Source: CAZXYF01 sp964644705
GTDB lineage: Bacteria > Planctomycetota > Brocadiia > SM23-32
DNA length: 21,432 nt
Reading direction: 5' to 3'
NCBI GenBank assembly: GCA_964644705.1
Contig: CAZXYF010000038.1
Span: 1-21,432, forward strand
Shown here: positions 7,496 to 13,891 of the stretch, piece after piece
How positions within the stretch are numbered: position 1 is the stretch's first letter
Layout of the letters: every line of letters starts with the position of its first letter
Program-made: the position numbers and the translations under genes
Notes under the pieces: model-generated
What the model was told of the DNA's origin: nothing
What the model saw: only the letters and a program-made list of their open reading frames with translations
Database searches by the model: none

Positions 7496-7921
7496 TCAGG
7501 TGGTATTTTCAAGATACTCAGCGACATATCTGATAAACTTCGTCAGGTCGGGAAGTCGCTGGAAATTGTCGTAGGCACTATCCCAGTTGACCGTTAGGTA
7601 TTCGTGGGCGAGGATATTGCGAAATCCCGTCAATGGAGCAAGACGTTCGGCCAGGTCGGAGGGGATAATCCCCATTTCGCCCAATTTGATAATGCTGGCA
7701 TAATAATCCTGTGGTTTGCGTTCCCGTTCCAGAGAAATAATGCGGTGGGCAGTGTCGATGCAGCGTTGGGCCGCTATTTCAAAGTTGCGTTCACCTATGT
7801 CTCGCAGGTCCTCATCGGTTCGGAACTCGTTGCGGTCGTACCCGGACAGTTTCTTTAGTTTTTCGGTACGGTGTCGCAGTTCATCGAGCCGATCTTCGAG
7901 TCCATTGAATTCAGTGTTCAT
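7496..7921 (-). CDS. hepT: HepT-like HEPN ribonuclease toxin
   Basis: Protein of 141 aa, all-helical. Residues 101-108 read RNILAHEY, the exact RX4HXY motif of HepT/HEPN RNases (Arg101, His106, Tyr108). The start is placed at ATG 7921-7919 because it overlaps the mntA stop as ATGA; an ATG three codons upstream is less likely. In characterised MntA-HepT systems HepT cleaves RNA and is silenced when MntA adds AMP groups to the Tyr of this motif, which is conserved here. It is the second gene of the operon, reading toward the URO-D gene. Confidence 0.88.
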   Translation of the reverse strand: MNTEFNGLEDRLDELRHRTEKLKKLSGYDRNEFRTDEDLRDIGERNFEIAAQRCIDTAHRIISLERERKPQDYYASIIKLGEMGIIPSDLAERLAPLTGFRNILAHEYLTVNWDSAYDNFQRLPDLTKFIRYVAEYLENTT

Positions 7922-8328
7922 CGCATGCATTCCTTCAGTATATCCTCGCGTTGTCGGCGTAGAATGGGGAGATAATCGCCGTACTTATTCATGATTCTTG
8001 CCTCGCAATCGACCCGAGTCTGTGTGTCTCGTTCGTAAATAAGATTGCCCGATGCAATGATCTTGTGCGCGAGGGTAATTGGAGCGTTGTTGAGGAGGAC
8101 AACGTCCACCTTTTTTGCATGGAGGAGTTGCTTGAGCTCGCTCGTGATGCGGTAGCGATTCTCCGAGGACGCAGTTTTATCCAGCAGTACTCCGAAATCG
8201 TAATCGCTACTGGGGCCGGCATTCTCTTCGGCCCGGGAGCCAAACAGATACGCAAGATTTACGGTGTCCTCGGACGCAAAAAAGCGTTGCAGCTGTTCTT
8301 CCATATGCTTGTTAGGTTGTTCTGTCAT
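7918..8328 (-). CDS. mntA: MntA-like nucleotidyltransferase antitoxin
   Basis: Protein of 136 aa with AAGGAT just upstream of ATG 8328. It carries the minimal nucleotidyltransferase signature GSX10DXD: Gly30-Ser31, then Asp42 and Asp44 (SDYDFGVLL), with a third acidic residue likely in KVDVVLL (about 72-78). MntA antitoxins are AMP-transferring enzymes that modify HepT. The order, sizes and ATGA overlap with hepT are those of the known MntA-HepT type VII toxin-antitoxin system. Apparently intact. Confidence 0.88.
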   Translation of the reverse strand: MTEQPNKHMEEQLQRFFASEDTVNLAYLFGSRAEENAGPSSDYDFGVLLDKTASSENRYRITSELKQLLHAKKVDVVLLNNAPITLAHKIIASGNLIYERDTQTRVDCEARIMNKYGDYLPILRRQREDILKECMR

Positions 8329-8368
8329 GCTATCCTTGTTCCGGAAAAGGTTTCTTTATCTTGCTTTA

Positions 8369-8377
8369 ATATTACCA
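8369..8377 (-). promoter_or_regulatory. Possible extended -10 element for mntA-hepT
   Basis: The minus strand reads TGGTAATAT about 40 nt before the mntA start, an extended -10 (TGnTAATAT). No good -35 box was found. Confidence 0.35.
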
Positions 8378-8545
8378 CACAGCAACAATGGAGTTCAGGT
8401 GAACCGCGTCTGTTCTGTCGGTTCGCAGTGAAAGTCGATAATATCGTGTGTGGGGACGTGTCCGGGCGAGTGAAACGCCGGGCGCCTTCTGTCAGAGGTC
8501 TTACGACCGGCGTTGCACAGAAATTGATATGTTGAGGTGCGTGGG

Positions 8546-9091
8546 ATGGGGAATGAGAATCAACAGCTGGTAGAGCCTGGAGATTACACCGTTGAGATGG
8601 AGACGGTGGTTACCCTGGAGCATGAGTGTGATCCCTTGTCCTGCCGGGAATCTGGCTCCTGTTGTGCTGCCCATGATGTTTGGGTGAATGATGAGGAGCG
8701 TCGTCGCATTCTGGAATGGGGACAGCGGGCCGTGGGGCGTTTTGATTGTTTGCCCGTTGGTCTGTGCACCGGAGGGGGGCCATTCCGTCAGCTGGGTCCG
8801 GATCTCTACGTGATGGAGGAGGGAACGGAAGGGATCTGCGTCTGGGCGTATAGGGGAGAGCATGAAGAGATCCTCTGCGCACTGCATACGGTGGCGGTCG
8901 AGGTGGGTGTTTCCCCTCACGTTGCCAAACCGCGGGGGTGCGGTCTCTGGCCCCTCTGCGTCTCCGACGATCAACCGCCCATCGTGACAGTTCAGCCCGG
9001 CGCCGATAAATACCCATGCAACCGCATTGTGTCGGGGCGGGAAAACCTGCATCCCGGCACGGAGGAGCTTCTTGAGGCGCTGGATGCATAG
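8546..9091 (+). CDS. Cysteine-cluster protein, YkgJ/DUF3109-like
   Basis: Protein of 181 aa; ATG 8546 is chosen because GAGGTG lies 6 nt upstream, over a GTG three codons earlier. Eleven Cys residues: Cys28, Cys33 and the pair Cys39-Cys40 form a C-x4-C-x5-CC cluster, followed by Cys68, Cys74, Cys98, Cys111, Cys132, Cys138 and Cys158. The segment ICVWAYRGEHEEILCALHTVAVEVGVSPHVAKPRGCGLWPL has the layout of the YkgJ/DUF3109 family, whose members are thought to bind zinc or an Fe-S cluster. Function is unknown in the family. It precedes the rubrerythrin-like gene by 143 bp on the same strand, but that gene has its own promoter candidate. Confidence 0.7.
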   Translation: MGNENQQLVEPGDYTVEMETVVTLEHECDPLSCRESGSCCAAHDVWVNDEERRRILEWGQRAVGRFDCLPVGLCTGGGPFRQLGPDLYVMEEGTEGICVWAYRGEHEEILCALHTVAVEVGVSPHVAKPRGCGLWPLCVSDDQPPIVTVQPGADKYPCNRIVSGRENLHPGTEELLEALDA

Positions 9092-9118
9092 GTAAGGACT
9101 CAGTGACCCACCTTGTTC
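9088..9118 (+). repeat. Diverged copy of the GTAAGTRTTCAGTGAACC unit
   Basis: GGTAAGGACTCAGTGACCCACC just after the DUF3109-like stop. It resembles the units at 11379-11398 (minus) and 15921-15942 (plus), with several mismatches. Confidence 0.35.
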
Positions 9119-9145
9119 CAGAGGCCCGCTCACGCGCCCGTGCGG

Positions 9146-9180
9146 TTGACAGTTTACCGGGGTCTGTTTACCGTAGTAAA
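9146..9180 (+). promoter_or_regulatory. Promoter with direct repeats before rubrerythrin-like gene
   Basis: A consensus TTGACA (9146-9151), a 17-bp spacer and TACCGT (9169-9174). The spacer region holds two direct repeats GTTTACCG (9152-9159 and 9166-9173) and a small dyad TTTAC/GTAAA (9167-9171 and 9176-9180). The weak -10 with repeats over it suggests an activated or repressed promoter; the regulator is unknown. Confidence 0.45.
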
Positions 9181-9234
9181 GAGGAACATGACTGTTAAGA
9201 ACGGTGAATACTGAACCAATAGGAGAAAGTAAAG

Positions 9235-9759
9235 ATGGCGGATTCAATCGAGGAAGCGGTGCAACTGGCGCGGAAGATGGAGCTGGACGGGATCGAGTTT
9301 TACGGGAATGCAGCTGAGAATGCGGGAAATCCCCAGGCTCAGAAATTTTTCGAATCGTTGCAGAGCGACGAACGTCGCCATCTGGATATCGTGGAAAAAA
9401 TCGGCAAAGGGTTGGGCGCGAATGTCGAAGAGATGGGCATGCCGGCCGATAACATCCAGACGGTGTTCAGTCAGGCGGACGAAGCCATAACGGCTGACCA
9501 ACAGGCGACGGCCGAGGAAAAAGAAGCGGTGGATATGGCACTTGCCATGGAAGAAGACAGTTATGACCTGTATGAAGAAGCCGCTGATAAGGCCGAGGAC
9601 GAGGATCAGGTCAAACTATTCGAACGTCTGGCCAAAGAGGAAAATCAGCATTTTGTGATGCTGGAAAACACCCAGGAGTATCTGGAAGAACATGAAAAAT
9701 GGGTGCTCTGGGATGAGTCAGGACTTCTCATGGGTGATATGAGCTCATTGGGTGCCTGA
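9235..9759 (+). CDS. Rubrerythrin-like ferritin-family diiron protein
   Basis: Protein of 174 aa with AGGAG upstream of ATG 9235. Two repeated helix pairs carry the diiron ligands of the ferritin-like/rubrerythrin fold: MELDGIEFY (Glu16) with DERRH (Glu46, His49), and MEEDSYDLY (Glu106 region) with EENQH (Glu135-136, His139). It lacks the C-terminal rubredoxin domain of classical rubrerythrin and ends in a short tail, so electrons would come from a separate partner. Proteins of this type reduce peroxide or store iron in anaerobes. It is very acidic. It is closed by a strong terminator and so forms a single-gene transcript. Confidence 0.85.
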   Translation: MADSIEEAVQLARKMELDGIEFYGNAAENAGNPQAQKFFESLQSDERRHLDIVEKIGKGLGANVEEMGMPADNIQTVFSQADEAITADQQATAEEKEAVDMALAMEEDSYDLYEEAADKAEDEDQVKLFERLAKEENQHFVMLENTQEYLEEHEKWVLWDESGLLMGDMSSLGA

Positions 9760-9784
9760 GTCGGGTCCACATACTAACGCATTA

Positions 9785-9812
9785 GGGTGCGGGTGATCCG
9801 CACCCTTTTTTT
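9785..9812 (+). terminator. Rho-independent terminator after rubrerythrin-like gene
   Basis: GGGTGCGG and CCGCACCC form a perfect 8-bp stem with a 5-nt loop, followed by seven T residues. Confidence 0.92.
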
Positions 9813-9851
9813 GTGTCACATTTGCATGCATCCCGTTCTGGAGGAATAAAC

Positions 9852-10790
9852 ATGAGCGAGCATTTTGCGGATCGACTGTTTGCGGCGATGGACGAGAAGA
9901 GAAGTCAGGTGGTGGTCGGATTGGACCCACGGATGGGCATGATGCCGGAGGAGATCCTGGAGGGGATACAGCAGAATTCGGCCGGAGCCAGCGAAGCGAT
10001 TGTCCGGTTCAATGAAGACATTCTCGATGCCGTATGCGACGTGGCGGTTGCCGTGAAACCGCAAATCGCGTTTTATGAACGTTTTGGCGTTGATGGTCTT
10101 TCAGCGTATGCAAGCACAATCCGCATGGCCAGAGAACGAGGGTTGATTGTCATCGCTGACGTGAAACGGAACGATATTGGCAGCACAGCCGGGGCGTATG
10201 CGGACGCGCACCTGCCGGGGGACAATGGAGATGAATGGCCTGTGGGCGATGATTTCCACGCGGATGCCATCACCGTTAATCCGCTTTTTGGATCGGATGG
10301 TGTAGAACCATTTGTGAACAGAGGCAAGTCGGGTGGATCCGGCCTGTTCGTGCTGGCCAAAACCAGCAATCCCTCGTCCGCCGAAATACAGGATCTGGCC
10401 TGTCCGGACGGGCCGGTATATGAACGGATAAGTGCTCTGATCGAGGAATGGGGGAAGGATGCACGCGGAAGCTGTGGATACAGTTGCGTGGGGGCCGTCG
10501 TGGGGGCGACGTTTCCGGCGGAACTGGAAAAACTGCGCGAACTGATGCCCCATACCGTGTTTCTGGTTCCGGGATTTGGCGCCCAGGGCGGAGGGGTTGA
10601 TGATGTGCTGGCGGCCTTTGATGATGATGGGCGCGGGGCCGTGGTGAATTCCTCCCGCGGCATTATTTATTCATTCCGGCGTCAACCGAACACCGAAGGC
10701 TACGGGGAGGGCAACTGGCGCGAGGCGGTGCGTCACGCGGCGGAAACAATGCGGGAACAGATATGGAAGGCCACGCACGGGGCAGGTTGA
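9852..10790 (+). CDS. pyrF: Orotidine 5'-phosphate decarboxylase, type 2
   Basis: Protein of 312 aa starting at ATG 9852 behind GGAGGA; an upstream in-frame GTG was rejected because it lies in the terminator tail. It converts OMP to UMP, the last step of de novo pyrimidine synthesis. VGLDPR (Asp25), AVKPQIAFYE (Lys69), the catalytic DVKRND (Asp103, Lys105, Asp108) and AITVNPLFGSDG are all present, as is the phosphate-binding VPGFGAQGG and the VNSSRGI near the C-terminus. The length and the Lys-Arg-Asn-Asp site match the longer type 2 (PyrF-like, about 280-310 aa) subfamily. The gene is transcribed alone between two minus- or terminator-bounded units. Confidence 0.93.
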   Translation: MSEHFADRLFAAMDEKRSQVVVGLDPRMGMMPEEILEGIQQNSAGASEAIVRFNEDILDAVCDVAVAVKPQIAFYERFGVDGLSAYASTIRMARERGLIVIADVKRNDIGSTAGAYADAHLPGDNGDEWPVGDDFHADAITVNPLFGSDGVEPFVNRGKSGGSGLFVLAKTSNPSSAEIQDLACPDGPVYERISALIEEWGKDARGSCGYSCVGAVVGATFPAELEKLRELMPHTVFLVPGFGAQGGGVDDVLAAFDDDGRGAVVNSSRGIIYSFRRQPNTEGYGEGNWREAVRHAAETMREQIWKATHGAG

Positions 10791-10803
10791 AGGCGGGTGT
10801 TTA

Positions 10804-11154
10804 TCAGTCGGGGAAGGATATGAAAAATTCGTGATGCCCGGTCAGCGGCCAGAGAACGCAAAAATGGTGGATGAGATCGCTGGCAAGCAGGGCAATCCCG
10901 CCAATGTACAGCCAGCCCACCCAGGCAGGGGCAAAACCGCTGAACACCATCCCCGCAAACAGGCCGGCGAGACCGAGGTAACTGTGGTGAAGACGATAAC
11001 CGAAGGTGAGTTCCCGCAGTTTACCGGGCGTGTCATCGAAAATCTTCACTCCCAGCAGGAAACGGCCCGCCAGCGTAATTATCTCAACAGCCAGGGTGAT
11101 TACTGCTGTGAGAAACAGAATACGCAGGTCATAAAATAGTTCCAGATATGCCAT
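10804..11154 (-). CDS. Small membrane protein with three His-His pairs, unknown function
   Basis: Protein of 116 aa. About three membrane segments (roughly 12-36, 58-76, 78-98). Three histidine pairs stand at the membrane edges: His56-57 (RLHHSYLG), His96-97 (DLIHHFCVLW) and His107-108 (LTGHHEFF). Such paired His residues could bind metal or heme, but the spacing does not match the fatty-acid hydroxylase boxes exactly. The segment before the second helix (DDTPGKLRELTFGYRLHHSYLG) looks conserved rather than random. It converges on pyrF with no clear terminator. Real gene is likely from codon use and a purine-rich start site; role is not known. Confidence 0.65.
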   Translation of the reverse strand: MAYLELFYDLRILFLTAVITLAVEIITLAGRFLLGVKIFDDTPGKLRELTFGYRLHHSYLGLAGLFAGMVFSGFAPAWVGWLYIGGIALLASDLIHHFCVLWPLTGHHEFFISFPD

Positions 11155-11323
11155 CTATCCCATATCCTGAAAGTGATTATTTCCGCCAGACCGTAAATCG
11201 AGTATAGGGCAGATCGAGACCGATTGCAAAGCCAGTGATGGGGTGGTGTCTGCGCAAGCTGAAAGATGGCTCCAGCGCCCTGCCGAAAGGCCCTATCGTT
11301 TTGCGTAGTACGGCCGCTTTAGT

Positions 11324-11354
11324 GCGCAGGTGCGCTCCTACCGGGACAAGCCCG
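11324..11354. repeat. Double hairpin repeat (GCGCACCTGCGC type)
   Basis: GCGCA GG TGCGC at 11324-11335, then CGGG ACAAG CCCG at 11342-11354. The minus strand reads TCGGGCTTGTCCCGGTAGG and AGCGCACCTGCGCAC, the style of REP-like intergenic repeats seen in many environmental bacteria. Confidence 0.55.
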
Positions 11355-11378
11355 ACAGTAGGGCATCCCAAAACGCAC

Positions 11379-11398
11379 GTGGTTCACTGAATACTTAC
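11379..11398 (-). repeat. GTAAGTRTTCAGTGAACC unit, copy at 11379
   Basis: The minus strand reads GTAAGTATTCAGTGAACCAC. It matches the copy at 15923-15942 with one difference (A/G) and contains the near-perfect palindrome TTCAGTGAA. Confidence 0.6.
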
Positions 11399-11449
11399 GC
11401 ATGCTTCATATATAAAATAGTGGATATTTGAGGAAAAGACGTTAGCGGT

Positions 11450-11477
11450 TTGACAGGCGCGATTTATGGGGTACACA
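11450..11477 (+). promoter_or_regulatory. Candidate promoter for superoxide reductase
   Basis: Consensus TTGACA (11450-11455), a 16-bp spacer and TACACA (11472-11477). A leader of about 100 nt follows before the start at 11587. Confidence 0.4.
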
Positions 11478-11586
11478 TAAAACACGTTCGGGTCGGAGAT
11501 CTTCCGGCAAGTGGTATTGTGGAAGGTGCCACCCGATTGGTGACTGTATGTCGTTTACTTTCGCTTCTTGAAGAAGGAGTAGTTCT

Positions 11587-11985
11587 ATGGTTCAGAAGAA
11601 AGGATGCAAAGATTGTGGAGATGATCTGTTTTGCGGCGTGAACATGCCCGAGACAGAAAATCCGAAAGCAATGTCTGATCTGGAGAAGAAACACGTGCCG
11701 GTTATATCGGCACCGGGTCAGGTGGAACAGGGAGAGTGTTTTGAGGTGACGGTGGAACTGGGGAAATATCTGGACCATCCCAATGAAGCCGGCCATTTCA
11801 TCAATTTCGTTGAGCTGTACGTCGATGATACCTACCTGGGCCGCAGCCACTTTGTGCATACGAAAACGTGCCCGGTGGCCAAGTTCTGCGTGTCGCTGGA
11901 CCATGCGCACGAGAATCTGCGGGCCTTCGCGTATTGCAATCTTCATGGCTCATGGGAAGGAGACAAGCCCATTGAGGTGAAGTGA
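11587..11985 (+). CDS. Superoxide reductase (desulfoferrodoxin/neelaredoxin family)
   Basis: Protein of 132 aa with AAGAAGGAG 9 nt before ATG 11587. It reduces superoxide to peroxide without making oxygen, which suits an anaerobe. The Fe(His)4Cys centre is fully visible: His36 (KKHVPVI), His64 and His70 (DHPNEAGHFI), Cys117 and His120 (CNLHGSWE). The N-terminus has three Cys (7, 10, 16) in a C-x2-C-x5-C arrangement, not the Cx2C...CC rubredoxin-like centre I of full desulfoferrodoxin, so it is closer to the neelaredoxin (one-iron) class with an added cysteine cluster. Further Cys residues at 51, 95 and 101. The gene has its own terminator and stands alone. Confidence 0.92.
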   Translation: MVQKKGCKDCGDDLFCGVNMPETENPKAMSDLEKKHVPVISAPGQVEQGECFEVTVELGKYLDHPNEAGHFINFVELYVDDTYLGRSHFVHTKTCPVAKFCVSLDHAHENLRAFAYCNLHGSWEGDKPIEVK

Positions 11986-12018
11986 GGCTTTTTCCTCAGC
12001 ATATTCAGTGGGTGAAGC

Positions 12019-12051
12019 GGTGTCGGGTGGTAATCGCCCGGCACCATTTTT
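12019..12051 (+). terminator. Rho-independent terminator after superoxide reductase
   Basis: GGTGTCGGG (12019-12027) pairs with CCCGGCACC (12037-12045) with one G-T pair, followed by ATTTTTATTT. It works only in the plus direction; the T tract overlaps the stop codon of the convergent HAD-YvcK gene. Confidence 0.85.
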
Positions 12052-13780
12052 ATTTATGCATGGGCATGCCGACATAGAGCCGGCAGATGGCGTCGGCGAG
12101 TTTGTCGGGATTATGCCGCAGCAGATCCTGTTTTTCCCACAGAACCCGTGGGCCATCAATGTCTTCGATCAGGTCGGCGGCGACGGCCCGGGTGTTGAGC
12201 TCATTCAGATCCTTTTCCGGGGGCAGCAGGCGGGCACCGTCCTCCTCGTAGCGGCGGAGAATCTCCGTCGACGGGCGCGTGGAGTTGAGCAGCATGGCAT
12301 CGACGGCGCCTTTCCCGAGATGTTGTTCGACGGCCCGATAATGGTCGGCAGCGGTGAAATTGTCCGTCTGGCCGGGCTGCGTGACGATATTGCACACGTA
12401 ATAGACGTCCCCATCGCACTGATGCAAAGCATCATGGATATCCGGGACCAGCACGTTGGCCAGAATGCTTGTGTAGAGGCTGCCTGGCCCGAGGACGACG
12501 ATGTCGGCGTTCATGATTTCTTCGATTGTTTCGTCCAAAGCTTCCACGTTTTCGGGCTCAAGGAACAGTCGTTTGATTGGGGGTTTGTCCAGACCCCGGA
12601 CCGAAACCTCAGTTTTGACCGTACTGCCGTCCTCGAGTTCCGCACAGACGTTGGAGTTTGTGATGGTGGAGGGGAGGACTTTGCCCTGAATGTTGAGCAA
12701 CCGGCTGATGTTGCGTATCCCCTTCGAGAAACTTCCCGCCATATCGGTCATCGCGGCGATGAGCAGGTTCCCCATGCTCATCCCTTCAAGTGATCCGTCA
12801 TGAAAGCGGTATTGAAACAGGTCATTGAGACGACGCTCGCGTTCACCGAATTCACTCAGTGCCACCAGACAGTTTCGCGCGTCGCCCGGAGCCAGAATCC
12901 CCAGTTCATCCCGGAGCATTCCCGAGGAGCGGCCGCTGTCGGTAACCGCAACCACGGCCGTCAAATTGTCGGTGTAGGCTTTACATCCCTCGAGGACAAT
13001 GGGCAATCCCGTTCCGCCGCCCAGGGCGGTGATCCGCAGATTGCGCGGAGTTTTTCCGGCCTCGGCGAGGTTGAGGATGGTCGGGATCTGAATGAGATTG
13101 TTGACCCTGTAATCAGGGTCTTCAAACTGGTCGCGAGGTTCGGCTTCCTGAAACCGACCGTGCATGAACTGCGCGGTGATCATGCCCAGTTCATTTCCGT
13201 AACGAATTTCCTCACTGGGACGGTCACCCACAACGAGGACCTCGCCCGGATTAAGCTTATGTTTGTCGAGCAGATACCGCATGCACTCGCCCATCGCCAC
13301 TCCGCGGTCAATGTCGTTGACCAGAATGTCCTCGAAGTGGTTTCTGAGGCCAAGAGTCTGGATTTTTGCGTTCTGGCGGGGGGGATATCCCATCGTTACC
13401 AGCAGACGGGCGATATCCTGGTCTGCCAGTTCGTTGAGGACGGGTTTTGCAGCGGGGAACGGTTGAATATCGCGCCCGATTTCTTCGCTGTTGTAGGCCT
13501 GGTAGGCTTTCTTTACTGCTGAATCATCCAGATCATATCGGCGTCCGATTTCATCAAACACTAAAAAGTGGGGGCCGTGACTTTCCGCCAGTGTCTCCTG
13601 CAGCTCGATGGTCTCTTCCACCGAGAGGGGGAGTCCGGCCTGCACAAGCTCGCGGGCAGCGCGGCGACGTGACGCACGCACAAGAGATCCCGTGCAGTCG
13701 TACAAAGTGTCATCCAGGTCAAATATGACGGCCCGGAACGATCCGCGAATGGACTTATTTTGGGGGGATTTATTGCGCAT
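12050..13780 (-). CDS. HAD-family phosphatase fused to YvcK/CofD-like domain
   Basis: Protein of 576 aa made of two domains. Residues about 15-215 are a HAD hydrolase close to pyrimidine 5'-nucleotidase/phosphoglycolate-phosphatase types: motif I DLDDT (21-25), motif II around LLVTMGYP (127-133) and motif IV GDRPSEE (185-191). Residues about 247-570 are a YvcK/CofD-like (UPF0052, gluconeogenesis factor) domain: TALGGGTGLP (251-260), VTDSGRSSGMLR (279-290), PGDARNCLVAL (298-308) and the VLGPGSLYTSILANVLV segment near 432-448. YvcK proteins bind UDP-sugars and influence cell envelope and carbon use. In most bacteria YvcK is a separate gene, so the fusion is unusual. No Shine-Dalgarno is visible before ATG 13780, though the frame is open and clean throughout. 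Confidence 0.88.
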   Translation of the reverse strand: MRNKSPQNKSIRGSFRAVIFDLDDTLYDCTGSLVRASRRRAARELVQAGLPLSVEETIELQETLAESHGPHFLVFDEIGRRYDLDDSAVKKAYQAYNSEEIGRDIQPFPAAKPVLNELADQDIARLLVTMGYPPRQNAKIQTLGLRNHFEDILVNDIDRGVAMGECMRYLLDKHKLNPGEVLVVGDRPSEEIRYGNELGMITAQFMHGRFQEAEPRDQFEDPDYRVNNLIQIPTILNLAEAGKTPRNLRITALGGGTGLPIVLEGCKAYTDNLTAVVAVTDSGRSSGMLRDELGILAPGDARNCLVALSEFGERERRLNDLFQYRFHDGSLEGMSMGNLLIAAMTDMAGSFSKGIRNISRLLNIQGKVLPSTITNSNVCAELEDGSTVKTEVSVRGLDKPPIKRLFLEPENVEALDETIEEIMNADIVVLGPGSLYTSILANVLVPDIHDALHQCDGDVYYVCNIVTQPGQTDNFTAADHYRAVEQHLGKGAVDAMLLNSTRPSTEILRRYEEDGARLLPPEKDLNELNTRAVAADLIEDIDGPRVLWEKQDLLRHNPDKLADAICRLYVGMPMHK

Positions 13781-13824
13781 TATGATGGGATTGCAGGAGG
13801 AAATAAGGATGTCCTGTGTCCATA

Positions 13825-13853
13825 AAAGTACACAATCTGATCAGCCAGGTCAA
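13825..13853 (-). promoter_or_regulatory. Candidate promoter for HAD-YvcK gene
   Basis: Minus strand TTGACC (13853-13848), a 17-bp spacer and TACTTT (13830-13825). It would give a leader of only about 35 nt, consistent with the lack of a ribosome binding site. Confidence 0.4.
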
Positions 13854-13891
13854 CGGAGTCCGAGGAATTGAGGGTTGTGGGTCTTCATTGT

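Larger units (their letters stand above)
11155..11449. other. Intergenic region with repeat elements
   Basis: No gene. Contains the hairpin pair at 11324-11354, a GTAAGTATTCAGTGAACC copy at 11379-11398 (minus) and an AT-rich TATATAAAAT patch at 11409-11418. A 64-aa open frame on the minus strand only translates the repeat. Confidence 0.55.

Noticed and set aside
8501..9247. 248-aa minus-strand open frame
   Set aside because: Antisense shadow of the cysteine-cluster gene; Pro/His-rich without family features.
11177..11371. 64-aa minus-strand open frame
   Set aside because: It only translates the REP-like hairpin repeat (VGAHLRTKAAV-type peptide); no start signals.
12008..12793. 261-aa plus-strand open frame, and another at 12800-13522
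   Set aside because: They lie antisense to the well-supported HAD-YvcK gene, and the first begins inside the terminator region; no motifs or binding sites.
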